DNA of 64,000 nt, from assembly GCA_943333275.1 (NCBI GenBank), contig CALQSQ010000006.1, forward strand, positions 1 through 64,000, read 5' to 3'. Origin of the DNA: Akkermansia muciniphila. GTDB taxonomy: Bacteria; Verrucomicrobiota; Verrucomicrobiia; Verrucomicrobiales; V1-33. A model generated the notes under the pieces. It ran no database searches. It was not told the DNA's origin and saw only the letters and a program-made list of their open reading frames with translations. Below, piece after piece: positions 54,856-63,849 of this stretch; within the stretch, counting starts at the first letter, position 1, and each line of letters begins with the position of its first letter. The position numbers were made by a program, and so were the translations under genes.

Positions 54856-55917
54856 ATGAAACTCAATCTCTCAATCCTCACAGGCGTCGCTAGCGTAGCC
54901 GCCATCATGTCGAATGTTTTCGCTGATACCGCCGTGACCGATCCGGTCGGGTATGTCACCGTTCAGGTCCGCGCTCCTGGCACTCTGAGTTTCGTTGCAC
55001 CTAGCTTGGTGAACAAGACGGAATTCGTGGGGGTCGTCGCGAGTCATGGGGCATCGACAATTACTGTCAGCGGAACCCCCTTCACAGCAAATGCTTTTGA
55101 CGCGAACCCCGATCCAGCCGTTGGTGTTCAGTATTACGTGGAAATCACGAATGGTGCCACCGCCACTGGTCTTTGGACAAACATCCTATCAAATATCAAC
55201 AATCAAATCACCACCGAGGATGATCTGAGTGCTTCCATTGTTGACACCACGACCACGATCAAGATTCGCAAACACGTTACGATCGCCAACATGTTTGGGG
55301 CTACGAACACTGCTGGTCTCTTCGGTTCTGACCAAGTGAGCACTGCGGATGAAATCAAAATCCTCGATACGCAAACAAAGAACGTAAAGTCAGTATTCTA
55401 CTATGATGATGGTTCCTACCAGCAGTGGGTTGATGCCGACTTCATTGAGGTCCCAAATCTTGCCATTCAGCCTGGTCAGGGTTTATATATTGACCGCAAG
55501 GCACCAGGAGCCCTCAGTTTCGTAAATGTCGGTCACGTCAAGACGGGCCCAACGATGATGTCCTTTGACCCGGGTATCAGCATCGTTGGGGTCCCTCATG
55601 CCGTGGGTGCAAATTTTGTGCTGAACAATACAAATCTCGCTAATATCTTGCCGACGCCTCTCGGTCCGCAGTCGGGTCGTGTCGTCGGGAGCGATCAGAT
55701 TGCGACGGCTGACGTTCTCAAGGTTGCCCAATTGGACGGATCACTCAAAGAGTGTTTCTACTACGATGACGGCTCATATACTGCATGGGTTGATGCGGAC
55801 TTCGTTGAAATTGGAGCCACAGAGCAGCTCAAGGAAGGAACTTCCTTTGTTTTTGTTCGTCAGGCTGTTGGCGGAACTTTCACTTGGACATCCCCACTCG
55901 AAGTCATCGCCCCATAA
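54856..55917 (+). CDS. TIGR02597-type surface protein
   Basis: A 353-residue exported protein with a signal peptide (1-23) and the D-P-V-G-Y-V-T motif at 29-35 that marks a Verrucomicrobiota-typical family. It contains two similar segments Y-Y-D-D-G-S-Y-x-x-W-V-D-A-D-F near residues 181 and 301, about 120 residues apart, so the fold is probably a tandem repeat. There is no sorting signal at the end. Family function is unknown. It is the first gene after the strong A-tract promoter and probably abundant. The two PEP-CTERM genes follow, with a 39-base gap to the first. Confidence 0.87.
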   Translation: MKLNLSILTGVASVAAIMSNVFADTAVTDPVGYVTVQVRAPGTLSFVAPSLVNKTEFVGVVASHGASTITVSGTPFTANAFDANPDPAVGVQYYVEITNGATATGLWTNILSNINNQITTEDDLSASIVDTTTTIKIRKHVTIANMFGATNTAGLFGSDQVSTADEIKILDTQTKNVKSVFYYDDGSYQQWVDADFIEVPNLAIQPGQGLYIDRKAPGALSFVNVGHVKTGPTMMSFDPGISIVGVPHAVGANFVLNNTNLANILPTPLGPQSGRVVGSDQIATADVLKVAQLDGSLKECFYYDDGSYTAWVDADFVEIGATEQLKEGTSFVFVRQAVGGTFTWTSPLEVIAP

Positions 55918-55956
55918 TTCATCAGAAAACATTTAGATAATTACGAAACAAAATTT

Positions 55957-56595
55957 ATGAGAAAAACTTCACTACTCGCAGCAATCGTCTTGGCTATGCC
56001 CTTAGCGTCGCATGCGTCGACTATGTCCTTGTCAAGCACAGCCACTGGTCCCTCTGTTTTTACAGCTGCTGCTGCCGGAACCATAGCTGGCTTGGTTCCC
56101 AATGGAAGTTTGATCCGCGTAGGGACACTCATTGGTGGAACTACGTCTGCTTTCTTCGTGGAATTTGGCACTTCTACGGTCAAGAATGCGGGGGCCGGCG
56201 CGAGCGCCAAGGCTAGCAAGGTCACTGGTAGCGTTCTAAATGCATCGGAGGCTGACGATACGCAGTTTAATGGTTTGCCTGTGTACGTTTGGATCTACAA
56301 TTCGGCAACTGTAAGTGCATCAGCTGATCAAGCAATCTTCAAGTCCACCTTCGTATTCCCTGTCAATGACACGGGAGGTGTCGGTGATGCCGCAACCCCA
56401 ACAGCCACTTCCTTCACTGCGGGCATTGTGTCAATCGTAGGGTTTACCGATGGAGCGTTTAACCCGACTGGTGATAACGCGACCGGTAGTGTGACCGGAG
56501 GACAATTTGTCCTTGGAACCGCGGTTCCTGAAATGTCCACATCTCTATTGTTGATCTCTTGCTTGGGTTTCGTAGGGTTCCGACGCAGACGGTAA
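55957..56595 (+). CDS. PEP-CTERM surface protein, copy A
   Basis: A 212-residue exported protein with a signal peptide (about 1-21) and a sorting signal at the C-terminus: V-P-E-M-S-T-S at 190-196, a hydrophobic helix and R-R-R-R. Here M replaces the second Pro of the usual P-E-P. The middle region begins S-T-A-T-G-P-S-V-F and has V-Y-V-W-I-Y-N-S and F-K-S-T-F-V-F-P. The same layout recurs in the next gene. Expected to be processed by an exosortase; no exosortase is in the window. Confidence 0.85.
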   Translation: MRKTSLLAAIVLAMPLASHASTMSLSSTATGPSVFTAAAAGTIAGLVPNGSLIRVGTLIGGTTSAFFVEFGTSTVKNAGAGASAKASKVTGSVLNASEADDTQFNGLPVYVWIYNSATVSASADQAIFKSTFVFPVNDTGGVGDAATPTATSFTAGIVSIVGFTDGAFNPTGDNATGSVTGGQFVLGTAVPEMSTSLLLISCLGFVGFRRRR

Positions 56596-56679
56596 CGCCA
56601 GGCCAAACCCTAAGGAGAAAGTTTTTCCACAATCACAAAACTCAACATTGTCTAATCTTTAAGCATTCCCCATTCGCTA

Positions 56680-57312
56680 ATGAAAACTATCTTATCGCTA
56701 ATCGCACTATTCTCTATGGTTCCAGCCGTGCTGCAGGCTTCCTCAGTTACCCTGTCAAGCACCGCTACTGGACCGTCGGTTTTTGCTTCAAATGCCGTTA
56801 ACTTGGTGCCAAATGGGTCCATGATAAAGGTCGGGACATTCATCGGAGGTGTGGAAACCTTGGCAAACTGGAGAGAATATGGGGGAAGCACGGTTAAAAG
56901 CGCTGGACCTGGCGCTACTGCCAAAGCTAGCAAAGTTACGGGAACTGTCACAAATAATAACGCTGAAGCTGATGATTCTCAATTCAACGGATTGGCAGTC
57001 TACATTTGGATCTACAATTCAACCACCGTAAGCGCCATCGCAGACCAAGCGATCTTCAAGTCGACCTTCGTCTTTCCAAATAATGATTTGTCAGGAACTG
57101 GTGACTCCGTAACACCAACAGCCACTTCCTTCACCGCAGGTGTTGTTGCAATCGAAGGTTTCAGTAATGGACAATTTATTGCAAATGGGGACAACGGGAC
57201 TGGCAATGCCACGGGTGGGAAATTCATTCTAGGAGCAGCCGTTCCGGAACTTTCGACATCAATGATGTTGGCATCTCTTATCGGACTAGTGGCTATCCGC
57301 CGCCGACGCTAA
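56680..57312 (+). CDS. PEP-CTERM surface protein, copy B
   Basis: A 210-residue paralogue of copy A, 84 bases downstream. The signal peptide is shorter and sequence is diverged in the middle, but S-T-A-T-G-P-S-V-F, V-Y-I-W-I-Y-N-S and F-K-S-T-F-V-F-P are kept. It ends V-P-E-L-S-T-S (188-194), helix, R-R-R-R. The gene is followed by a strong terminator, so copies A and B close the unit that begins at 54856. Confidence 0.85.
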   Translation: MKTILSLIALFSMVPAVLQASSVTLSSTATGPSVFASNAVNLVPNGSMIKVGTFIGGVETLANWREYGGSTVKSAGPGATAKASKVTGTVTNNNAEADDSQFNGLAVYIWIYNSTTVSAIADQAIFKSTFVFPNNDLSGTGDSVTPTATSFTAGVVAIEGFSNGQFIANGDNGTGNATGGKFILGAAVPELSTSMMLASLIGLVAIRRRR

Positions 57313-57332
57313 CCATCAGTAATATTTAATCG

Positions 57333-57367
57333 AAAAGGCGGTTGGCATCCATAGCCAGCCGCCTTTT
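57333..57367 (+). terminator. Rho-independent terminator
   Basis: The stem is 57333-57346 pairing with 57354-57367, 14 base pairs including one G-T pair and an A4/T4 end, with a 7-base loop. It follows the second PEP-CTERM gene by 20 bases. The T4 run is short but the stem is strong. Confidence 0.85.
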
Positions 57368-57379
57368 CATGTAAAGACA

Positions 57380-58336
57380 ATGAGGCATCACAAAATACGG
57401 GGGGTAGTATACGCTGTGTGTTGGGCATTTTTGGCATGGGTGCCATCAAAAGCAGCGGATGAGGGTTCCCAATTTTTCAATACCCTCAAGACCTCAAAGC
57501 ACGACGCGTTTCTGCTGAGGTTGGGCACCGGGGCACTTTCTGAAGAGGTTTTACAAAAAATCGAAAAAATGCTCAAGGACCCACAATTGGTGACAGATGC
57601 TGGTGGCAAAATCAGGTTCTATTTGTTAGACCGAAATGACAAGGATCTTCTCACACAGGATTTGGAGGAGAAATACTTTTTTGACAGCATTCCTGTAGGA
57701 ATTCTCGTCGATGAGGATGGAAGGCCCGTGGGGAGAACTATCGTTACCGATGACCGAAGGGATACCCTCGTCAGGGAGATCAGGCGGATGCGGGACATCA
57801 AGGAGATTCGAGACAAGGCCTTTGCCGAATCAGCTAAGTCCGAGAAGGGGTTTTCAGTGCAATTGTTGGACAAGGGATTGGATCTCCTGCCAAAAAACGA
57901 ATTGGGTAAATATTACCAGAAAGAAGTAAAACAAATCCTGGATGGGGACGACCCAGGGTTGACCAAAAAGTACCAGACCATCCTTCACGCCGAAGGGGAT
58001 AGATCGCTTTTGGAGGCAGCTCTCGAGCGATTGCGGCGCAAAATCAGCGCCGGGACCATGGACCTTCCGGCGATCATAAACACCTTAAATGAGGAAATGT
58101 CCAGAGAAGGCCTGAGCAAAGAGGTCAAGCAGAAGTTTGAAATGCATAAATTTCGTTATTTTGCGACGGCCAAGCAATATGAGAAGGCATTAGCCTCACT
58201 GGACGAGGCATTTAAACTGGCACCTGAATCACCTTTTGCTGAGAAAATTGAAGGGTTCAGGGACCGAATCCGAAAAGCAAAAAATCTCCAGGAGAAAAAC
58301 CCGGAAGAACCAGTTCAAGGTGTTCCAACCAAATAA
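57380..58336 (+). CDS. Secreted hypothetical with thioredoxin-like N-domain
   Basis: A 318-residue exported protein (signal peptide about 1-25). Residues 30-140 look like a thioredoxin-like strand-helix order, with V-G-I-L-V-D-E-D-G-R-P-V-G-R, but there is no C-x-x-C, so no redox activity is expected. The second half (150-300) is helical and TPR-like, with A-K-Q-Y-E-K-A-L-A-S-L-D-E-A-F-K-L-A-P near its end. It starts just after the terminator, so it needs its own promoter. Call is tentative. Confidence 0.65.
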   Translation: MRHHKIRGVVYAVCWAFLAWVPSKAADEGSQFFNTLKTSKHDAFLLRLGTGALSEEVLQKIEKMLKDPQLVTDAGGKIRFYLLDRNDKDLLTQDLEEKYFFDSIPVGILVDEDGRPVGRTIVTDDRRDTLVREIRRMRDIKEIRDKAFAESAKSEKGFSVQLLDKGLDLLPKNELGKYYQKEVKQILDGDDPGLTKKYQTILHAEGDRSLLEAALERLRRKISAGTMDLPAIINTLNEEMSREGLSKEVKQKFEMHKFRYFATAKQYEKALASLDEAFKLAPESPFAEKIEGFRDRIRKAKNLQEKNPEEPVQGVPTK

Positions 58337-58355
58337 CCATTAAACCACGCTCTCT

Positions 58356-59654
58356 ATGACATCCCGCCGCTCCTTTCTCAAATCCACCAGCCTGCTCGCC
58401 GCGCCGGCTTTCATCGCCAATCTCCGCGCAGCTTCGCCAAATGGAAAAGTGCGACACGCCAGTTTTGGGGGAGGGGGGCAGGCATGGGGGGACTTGCAGA
58501 GTTTTGCTGGGCATCCGGATTTTGAATTGGTGGCGGTGGCGGATATTGACCGGCGCACACATGATCAGGTGAAGAAGCAGTGGCCGAATGCTCGATGTTA
58601 TCAATCCTGGCGGGATTTGTTGGCCAAGGAAAAGGACTTGGATTCGGCGAACATTTCCATTCCGGATCACATGCATGGCATCGTGACCGTCAGTGCGTTG
58701 AATCGTGGACTGCATACCTACACGCAAAAGCCCCTGGCCCAGAATCTTTGGGAATGTCGTCAACTCATGCTGAAGGCCCGTGAGAAGAAAGCGGTGACGC
58801 AGATGGGAATCCAGATTTCCTCGGAATTCACAGAGCGTTACGCCGTTGATTACATCCGCAGCGGAGTGATTGGCAAAATCAAGGCGGTGCACACGTTCTC
58901 CAACAAGACGTGGGGCGACCCCGATCCGATTCCAGAAAGGACCGACCCGGTCCCCGCCGAGCTGGATTGGGATTCCTGGCTCGCCATGGCCAATCCACGT
59001 CCCTATCTGGATGGTTATTATCATCCGGGGAACTGGCGCAAGCGTCGCGATTTCGGCACCGGAACTCTCGGCGACATGGGCTGTCACATGTTCAGCGGTT
59101 GGTTCCGGGCCTTGGAATTAAATTCCATCCTCAGTGTGAAATCCAGCGGACCTGCGCCGAACAAGGATAACTGGGCCATCAACGGAAAGATCGAATACAC
59201 CTTCAAGGGCACCGCCCACACGGCGGAGGCCACCGTGCCGGTGACTTGGTATGATGGCAACCAACGCCCCCCGAAGGAAATCATCGACCAAATCGGCGGC
59301 TGTCCTGATCAGGGATCGATCTATATCGGCACGGAAGGAATCCTGGTCGCCGCGCATATGAGCACGCCGATGCTTTTCCCCAAGGAAAAATTCGCCAGCG
59401 CACGGCCCGCGAAACTCGAACCACGGAACCACTACCATGAGTTCATCGATTGCGTGAAATCCGGGAAACAGGCTTCGGCGAATTTTGATTACGCCAGCCC
59501 CATGACCGAGGCTGTGCTTCTGGGTTGTCTGAGCAGCGTGTTTCCAAATGAAGCTCTGAAGTGGGACACGGAAAAATTGATTTTCCCCGACAACGAAGCT
59601 GCCACCAAGCTGGTGCGCCGGCACTACCGCGAAAGTTGGGAATTCCCAGTCTAA
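58356..59654 (+). CDS. Tat-exported Gfo/Idh/MocA-family oxidoreductase
   Basis: A 432-residue NAD(P)-dependent sugar oxidoreductase. A twin-arginine signal S-R-R-S-F-L-K at 3-9 sends it folded to the periplasm. The Rossmann domain has F-G-G-G-G-Q in place of the usual G-x-G-x-x-G, then V-A-V-A-D-I-D; the family catalytic Lys is in T-Q-K-P. The C-terminal domain has H-Y-H-E-F-I-D-C-V-K-S-G. Such Tat-linked enzymes often oxidise sugar C3 or act on glycans. The next gene encodes an SGNH-DUF1080 fusion, which fits the 3-keto-sugar chemistry of this family. Substrate not determined. Confidence 0.9.
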   Translation: MTSRRSFLKSTSLLAAPAFIANLRAASPNGKVRHASFGGGGQAWGDLQSFAGHPDFELVAVADIDRRTHDQVKKQWPNARCYQSWRDLLAKEKDLDSANISIPDHMHGIVTVSALNRGLHTYTQKPLAQNLWECRQLMLKAREKKAVTQMGIQISSEFTERYAVDYIRSGVIGKIKAVHTFSNKTWGDPDPIPERTDPVPAELDWDSWLAMANPRPYLDGYYHPGNWRKRRDFGTGTLGDMGCHMFSGWFRALELNSILSVKSSGPAPNKDNWAINGKIEYTFKGTAHTAEATVPVTWYDGNQRPPKEIIDQIGGCPDQGSIYIGTEGILVAAHMSTPMLFPKEKFASARPAKLEPRNHYHEFIDCVKSGKQASANFDYASPMTEAVLLGCLSSVFPNEALKWDTEKLIFPDNEAATKLVRRHYRESWEFPV

Positions 59655-59726
59655 GCGGCCATTTTCGGCTTCAGTATCCATCGCCAACTCATCGGCCGGA
59701 AAGGCTGGTAATAATTCATTGCCCTC

Positions 59727-61019
59727 ATGAATCCCAAATCAGTCCTAACGCTCACTGGCACTTGCCTTGCCGCATTTGTGATTTCACTCTGTCAGGCAGA
59801 GGAACCGAAATCCGACCCCTATTTGGAAGTGCCTGCGACGGACCAGGGATTGCCTGGTTCAGGGCCATTACGGCATGCAGATTGGTTTACCAGCCTGTGG
59901 AAACAACGTCGAGCGGAGTGGGCGAAGCAGGTGGAGAAGGACCAGGGAGCGGTGGTCTTCCTTGGCGATTCGATCACGCAGGGGGGGGGGGATGTCATGG
60001 GGGGAAATTTCAAGGAACTCAAGGTCGCGAACCGCGGCATCAGCGGCGACACAACCCGGGGCATGCTCATCCGCCTGCCCGGCGACGTACTCCAACTAAA
60101 ACCGCGCGGCGTGGTCATGCTCATGGGCACAAACGACCTCGAGGAAAAGGCCACCCCTGAGACCATCGCCGGAAATGTCGCACTAATCCTCGATGAGCTC
60201 ACCAAGGCAAACCCACAGCTTCCCATCGTCATCTGCGAAATTTTCCCCAGTTCCGCGTCAAAATCCCGCCCGGCGGACAAAATCAAAAAAGCCAATGAGT
60301 TGATCTACAGTCTGGCTAGAGATCGCAAAAATGTCACGGTCCTGGACACGTGGTCTTTGTTTGCCGACCCCCAGGGCGATGCCAAACCATCCGAGTTCCC
60401 CGACGTGCTTCATCCAAATGAACTGGGCTATGCCAAATGGGCATCAGCCCTGCGGCCCATTTTCTCCACCCTGGGATGGGTGGAAACGGAACCGGACAAT
60501 TTTAAGATGGAGGATGGCTACGTAAATTTGACGAATGGCAAAGACCTGTCGGGCTGGGGATTCAGGGATGGAGAGGGAAAAATCCTGGAATCCTTCGATG
60601 GTAAATCGCTGAGCAGTGATGGCAGGTATCTGGCGCAGAATGGTAAAATCATCGTCACCACCCCATCCACCAGAAGCAAACTGGGCCAGTTGTATACAAC
60701 GCGGGAGTTTCCGAAAAATTTCACCCTGAAATTGGAATTCCGGGCCTCACCCAATGCGGACAGTGGAGTATTTCTCCGCAAACCGCAGCTACAATGCCGC
60801 GATTATCCCCTGGCTGGCCCCTACAAGTCCCTCACGAAATACAAAGCCCAGGATTGGAATGAAATGGAAGTTGTGGTGAAGGAAAATGTCGCCCGCTGCA
60901 CCTGCAACGGCGAGGTGCTGGAGGAGGCGTTGCAGCTGCCTGCCACCGGGCCGATCGGCTTGGAGGGGGACCGGGGCCAGATGGAATACAGACGCATCAG
61001 GATCAAGGAAAGCCCGTGA
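59727..61019 (+). CDS. SGNH hydrolase fused to DUF1080 (3-keto-disaccharide hydrolase) domain
   Basis: A 430-residue secreted protein (signal peptide about 1-24). The N-terminal SGNH/GDSL esterase has the nucleophile S82 in G-D-S-I-T-Q, G-I-S-G-D-T-T for the second block, G-T-N-D for the third and D226/H229 in the D-x-x-H block. The C-terminal domain (about 255-430) is a DUF1080-type jelly roll, with F-R-A-S-P-N-A-D-S-G-V-F-L-R and an E-x-x-V-x-x-N pattern. A run of eleven G at 59981-59991 lies right after the nucleophile motif; in-frame as it stands. Possible deacetylation plus sugar cleavage, inferred from the families. Confidence 0.9.
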   Translation: MNPKSVLTLTGTCLAAFVISLCQAEEPKSDPYLEVPATDQGLPGSGPLRHADWFTSLWKQRRAEWAKQVEKDQGAVVFLGDSITQGGGDVMGGNFKELKVANRGISGDTTRGMLIRLPGDVLQLKPRGVVMLMGTNDLEEKATPETIAGNVALILDELTKANPQLPIVICEIFPSSASKSRPADKIKKANELIYSLARDRKNVTVLDTWSLFADPQGDAKPSEFPDVLHPNELGYAKWASALRPIFSTLGWVETEPDNFKMEDGYVNLTNGKDLSGWGFRDGEGKILESFDGKSLSSDGRYLAQNGKIIVTTPSTRSKLGQLYTTREFPKNFTLKLEFRASPNADSGVFLRKPQLQCRDYPLAGPYKSLTKYKAQDWNEMEVVVKENVARCTCNGEVLEEALQLPATGPIGLEGDRGQMEYRRIRIKESP

Positions 61020-61170
61020 TTTCCCGAATATTGCCATTTCCGAAAATGAGCCGCCTCGGGCGGGTTCGGGGGCGGGCAGCCTTGCGCAAAGGTCTTCGAG
61101 GGCGGACGATGGTTACAGTCTAACGATTTTTTTGATTGCCCGGAGGCATGAAAAATATTAAAAGCTCTCG

Positions 61171-63213
61171 ATGAAATTCCCCAATTTTTGCCGGGTATGG
61201 TGTTTTCTGACCATGCTCGCCGGCTTCGTTTACGCGGACCCCTCCATCACCAATGTCGCCGCCGGCCAGCGCTATGGAACTCGGTTGGTGGATATCACCT
61301 ACGATCTTGTCAGCCCCAATGGACCAAGCACCATCTCCGTGGAGGTGTCCGATAACGGGGGGGTAACGTACCTGGTGCCGGCCACAAGTTTTTCCGGTCA
61401 TGTGGGGGCTGGAGTTACCACGGGAGTGGGAAGAAAAATCACCTGGAATGCCGGCATCGACCGTCCCGGCCAGTTGTCCACCAACATGAGATTCCGCGTG
61501 ACGGCCAACGACGGCTACCCATCGGATTCAAGTTACGATCCCTCGACCCTGGAATACATCAATCGCAGTCTGGCCAACGGGGATCCCGTCACAGCCACGG
61601 CGCGGGTGCAGCTGGACCTGTTCGTCCGGGAATGCAAGCGCCTGGGATTTTGGAACACCATGGTTTATGTGCCATGCCGGTTGGGTTTCGGGGCGCTGAA
61701 CACGCTGGGTGGTTCCCCAAAGCGGACCAACGCCAAGTTCGTGCGCGCGGGAACCACGGGCATGACCACTGCAGGAGTCAAATTTAACCAGGGAAGCTGG
61801 TATGTGAACCACGTTGAAACACCCTTTAATTGGAACCCCGATGACGAACCAGTCTTCGTGGGTGTTTTGGGTTATGTGGAAACCGGGCCGGAATTCACCC
61901 CATATTATGCATTCCTGCGGCAGTCCACAGGATCCAGCTACGTTCTGGGGACCTACAACAGCGGACGGGGAGTGGCGGGTTTCCAAACCGCATCTGCGAC
62001 GGGCCTTCAGTTTTACATGGACAACAATGATTTTAAAACCTTGAAGAAGCCAAATTTCATGGGAGCCCAATTCGATGGCACCGGCCATACACTGAAATGT
62101 GTGCTCGGAACCCTCTATGCCGAATTGCCCCACGAAACGGCTGTGACCGGTCGTCCCAACGGCAAGCTTTGGTTCATGCAAGCCACCGACCACCTGGTGA
62201 CCGATGTTCTCCAGGGATTGGTGCTGTTTTACGGCGACGTGAGTGCCATGCCCATGCAAACTTTTTACAATCTGCAGGCCAGCACCCTGCTGGATGATGT
62301 TTACGGCAAGACGGTCCATCTCCATTTGGGAGGCCAGAGCAACGCCCAGTATGAATTCCTCACCAGAATGCAGAAGGTGCACTGGCTGGGCGCGACGACC
62401 CCCATTTTCCAGACCTCCTTTCAGTATTTCCCGGGTCAGGGAATCTCCAACTGGATCGGCAACGATCCGCAGAATCCCGTCCGGCAGACGGCCTATCAGA
62501 CACAGAAAAGCACCTGGGAGGCGCGCAAGCCGCTGGTGGCTGAGGAGAAGTGGGAAGCGACATTTGTATGGGTGCAGGGCGAGACAGACACCGAGCAGGA
62601 GCCCCTTGCGCTGGCCTATTATGACCAATTGCGAAATTACGTCACCTTTCTGCGTCAGGATCTGCGGCAGGACCTGCTCATGGCCATCGGCCTGATTGAT
62701 TACACCGTGCTGGCCAGAACCAGTGTGGGTTATGGAAACATCGCTGTCTCCGGATGCGGAGGTGCCGGGGCCACGGGCAATGGCGTCTGGAGCATTACTC
62801 CCTGGAGCGGTCTGGCCAATGCCAACATCACCTATGACTGGACCCGTTCCGGAACCTGGAGGATCACGAAGGATGGAGGCACGAACAGCAACCAATGGCG
62901 CATCCACAATGATGGTGTCACCTACTACCTCGGAGCTGGTTCAGAGCCTCATCCCAGATTGGTCACGTCCTGGACCGCCCTCAATGGCGCCACCGGCGCG
63001 CCCGTCATCGCTCCTTCCCGCACTGGAAATATCGAAATCGTCCGCAAAGCCCAGCGGGACTTTTTCGCTCAGGACAGCCGGGCCATCATGTTTGACTCCA
63101 GAGGCTGCGAGCGCGGCAAGGACACGGATGGGGCCGATGATGTGCATATGACGGTCCCCGGGCACCAGGCATTTGCCGACCGCTTTTTCGCAGCCTACCA
63201 GGCGGTTCATTAA
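61171..63213 (+). CDS. Secreted sialate O-acetylesterase-like (SASA) protein
   Basis: A 680-residue secreted protein with a signal peptide (about 1-22). An N-terminal beta domain (about 25-115) contains D-N-G-G-V-T-Y and precedes a middle region of unclear fold, about 115-380. The C-terminal SASA-type hydrolase has the nucleophile in G-G-Q-S-N-A (S390), W-V-Q-G-E-T-D near 467-473, and the D-x-x-H pair D656/H659. It would remove acetyl or similar ester groups from glycans. The three downstream-region enzymes (Gfo/Idh, SGNH-DUF1080 and this one) suggest a small glycan-processing cluster. Substrate unknown. Confidence 0.85.
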   Translation: MKFPNFCRVWCFLTMLAGFVYADPSITNVAAGQRYGTRLVDITYDLVSPNGPSTISVEVSDNGGVTYLVPATSFSGHVGAGVTTGVGRKITWNAGIDRPGQLSTNMRFRVTANDGYPSDSSYDPSTLEYINRSLANGDPVTATARVQLDLFVRECKRLGFWNTMVYVPCRLGFGALNTLGGSPKRTNAKFVRAGTTGMTTAGVKFNQGSWYVNHVETPFNWNPDDEPVFVGVLGYVETGPEFTPYYAFLRQSTGSSYVLGTYNSGRGVAGFQTASATGLQFYMDNNDFKTLKKPNFMGAQFDGTGHTLKCVLGTLYAELPHETAVTGRPNGKLWFMQATDHLVTDVLQGLVLFYGDVSAMPMQTFYNLQASTLLDDVYGKTVHLHLGGQSNAQYEFLTRMQKVHWLGATTPIFQTSFQYFPGQGISNWIGNDPQNPVRQTAYQTQKSTWEARKPLVAEEKWEATFVWVQGETDTEQEPLALAYYDQLRNYVTFLRQDLRQDLLMAIGLIDYTVLARTSVGYGNIAVSGCGGAGATGNGVWSITPWSGLANANITYDWTRSGTWRITKDGGTNSNQWRIHNDGVTYYLGAGSEPHPRLVTSWTALNGATGAPVIAPSRTGNIEIVRKAQRDFFAQDSRAIMFDSRGCERGKDTDGADDVHMTVPGHQAFADRFFAAYQAVH

Positions 63214-63228
63214 TCCAGATCATCCAGC

Positions 63229-63849
63229 ATGCCGCGCTACCGATCCATCATTTTACAAATCCACCTGATCCTTTTGGTTGGGTTCGGGGTGTTGCAAAAA
63301 GCCCACGCCGTGAGCGTTACAGCGGAGTCGAACATCATCAGCGTCGAGACGCGTGCCTTCGGCGCCGGTGGCGAAACCTCACCCATCATCGTGGACACCC
63401 GCATCACCTATGCGGAATGGGCCACCAGTGCCAACCTGGTCCCGCCCGACGATGGGCCAACCGCCATGCCGCATCACGACGGGGTCACCAATCTCAACAA
63501 ATTTGCCTTCAACATGGATGCCAGCAAGCCTGACAGCCATTCGATGACCGCCGAGGGTTCCTCCGGATGGCCAATCGGCGAGGTGGTCTCCCAGGATGGC
63601 AACAGCGTGCTCTGTCTGATTTCCGTGCGCCGGAGGGACTCGGTGGGATTGAATTACAAGGCGCTTTTCAGCCGGGATTCCGCGACTTGGATCGAAGTCA
63701 CCACCCCCGTCGAGGTCACTCCGCTCAGTCCGGCCTGGGAGCGGGTCCGTTATCAGGTTCCAGTGGGGGTAGCTCCGAGCAACCGATGGCTGGGTAAGAT
63801 GGAAGTCGGCTATCAATCCCGCAGGCCCCCGGTTATAACTGCACCGTGA
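63229..63849 (+). CDS. Small secreted protein with verrucomicrobial C-domain
   Basis: A 206-residue exported protein (signal peptide about 1-27, ending A-H-A). It starts 15 bases after the preceding gene. Its middle has H-D-G-V-T-N-L-N-K-F-A-F-N, a variant of the D-G-x-x-N-L-x-E-Y-A segment, then a beta-rich domain with A-L-F-S-R-D-S-A-T-W-I-E-V. The normal family end, an F-Y-R-like strand, is replaced by S-N-R-W-L-G-K-M-E-V-G-Y and a short unrelated tail. The codons for that last part occur again downstream, so the 3' end may be rearranged. Confidence 0.7.
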   Translation: MPRYRSIILQIHLILLVGFGVLQKAHAVSVTAESNIISVETRAFGAGGETSPIIVDTRITYAEWATSANLVPPDDGPTAMPHHDGVTNLNKFAFNMDASKPDSHSMTAEGSSGWPIGEVVSQDGNSVLCLISVRRRDSVGLNYKALFSRDSATWIEVTTPVEVTPLSPAWERVRYQVPVGVAPSNRWLGKMEVGYQSRRPPVITAP

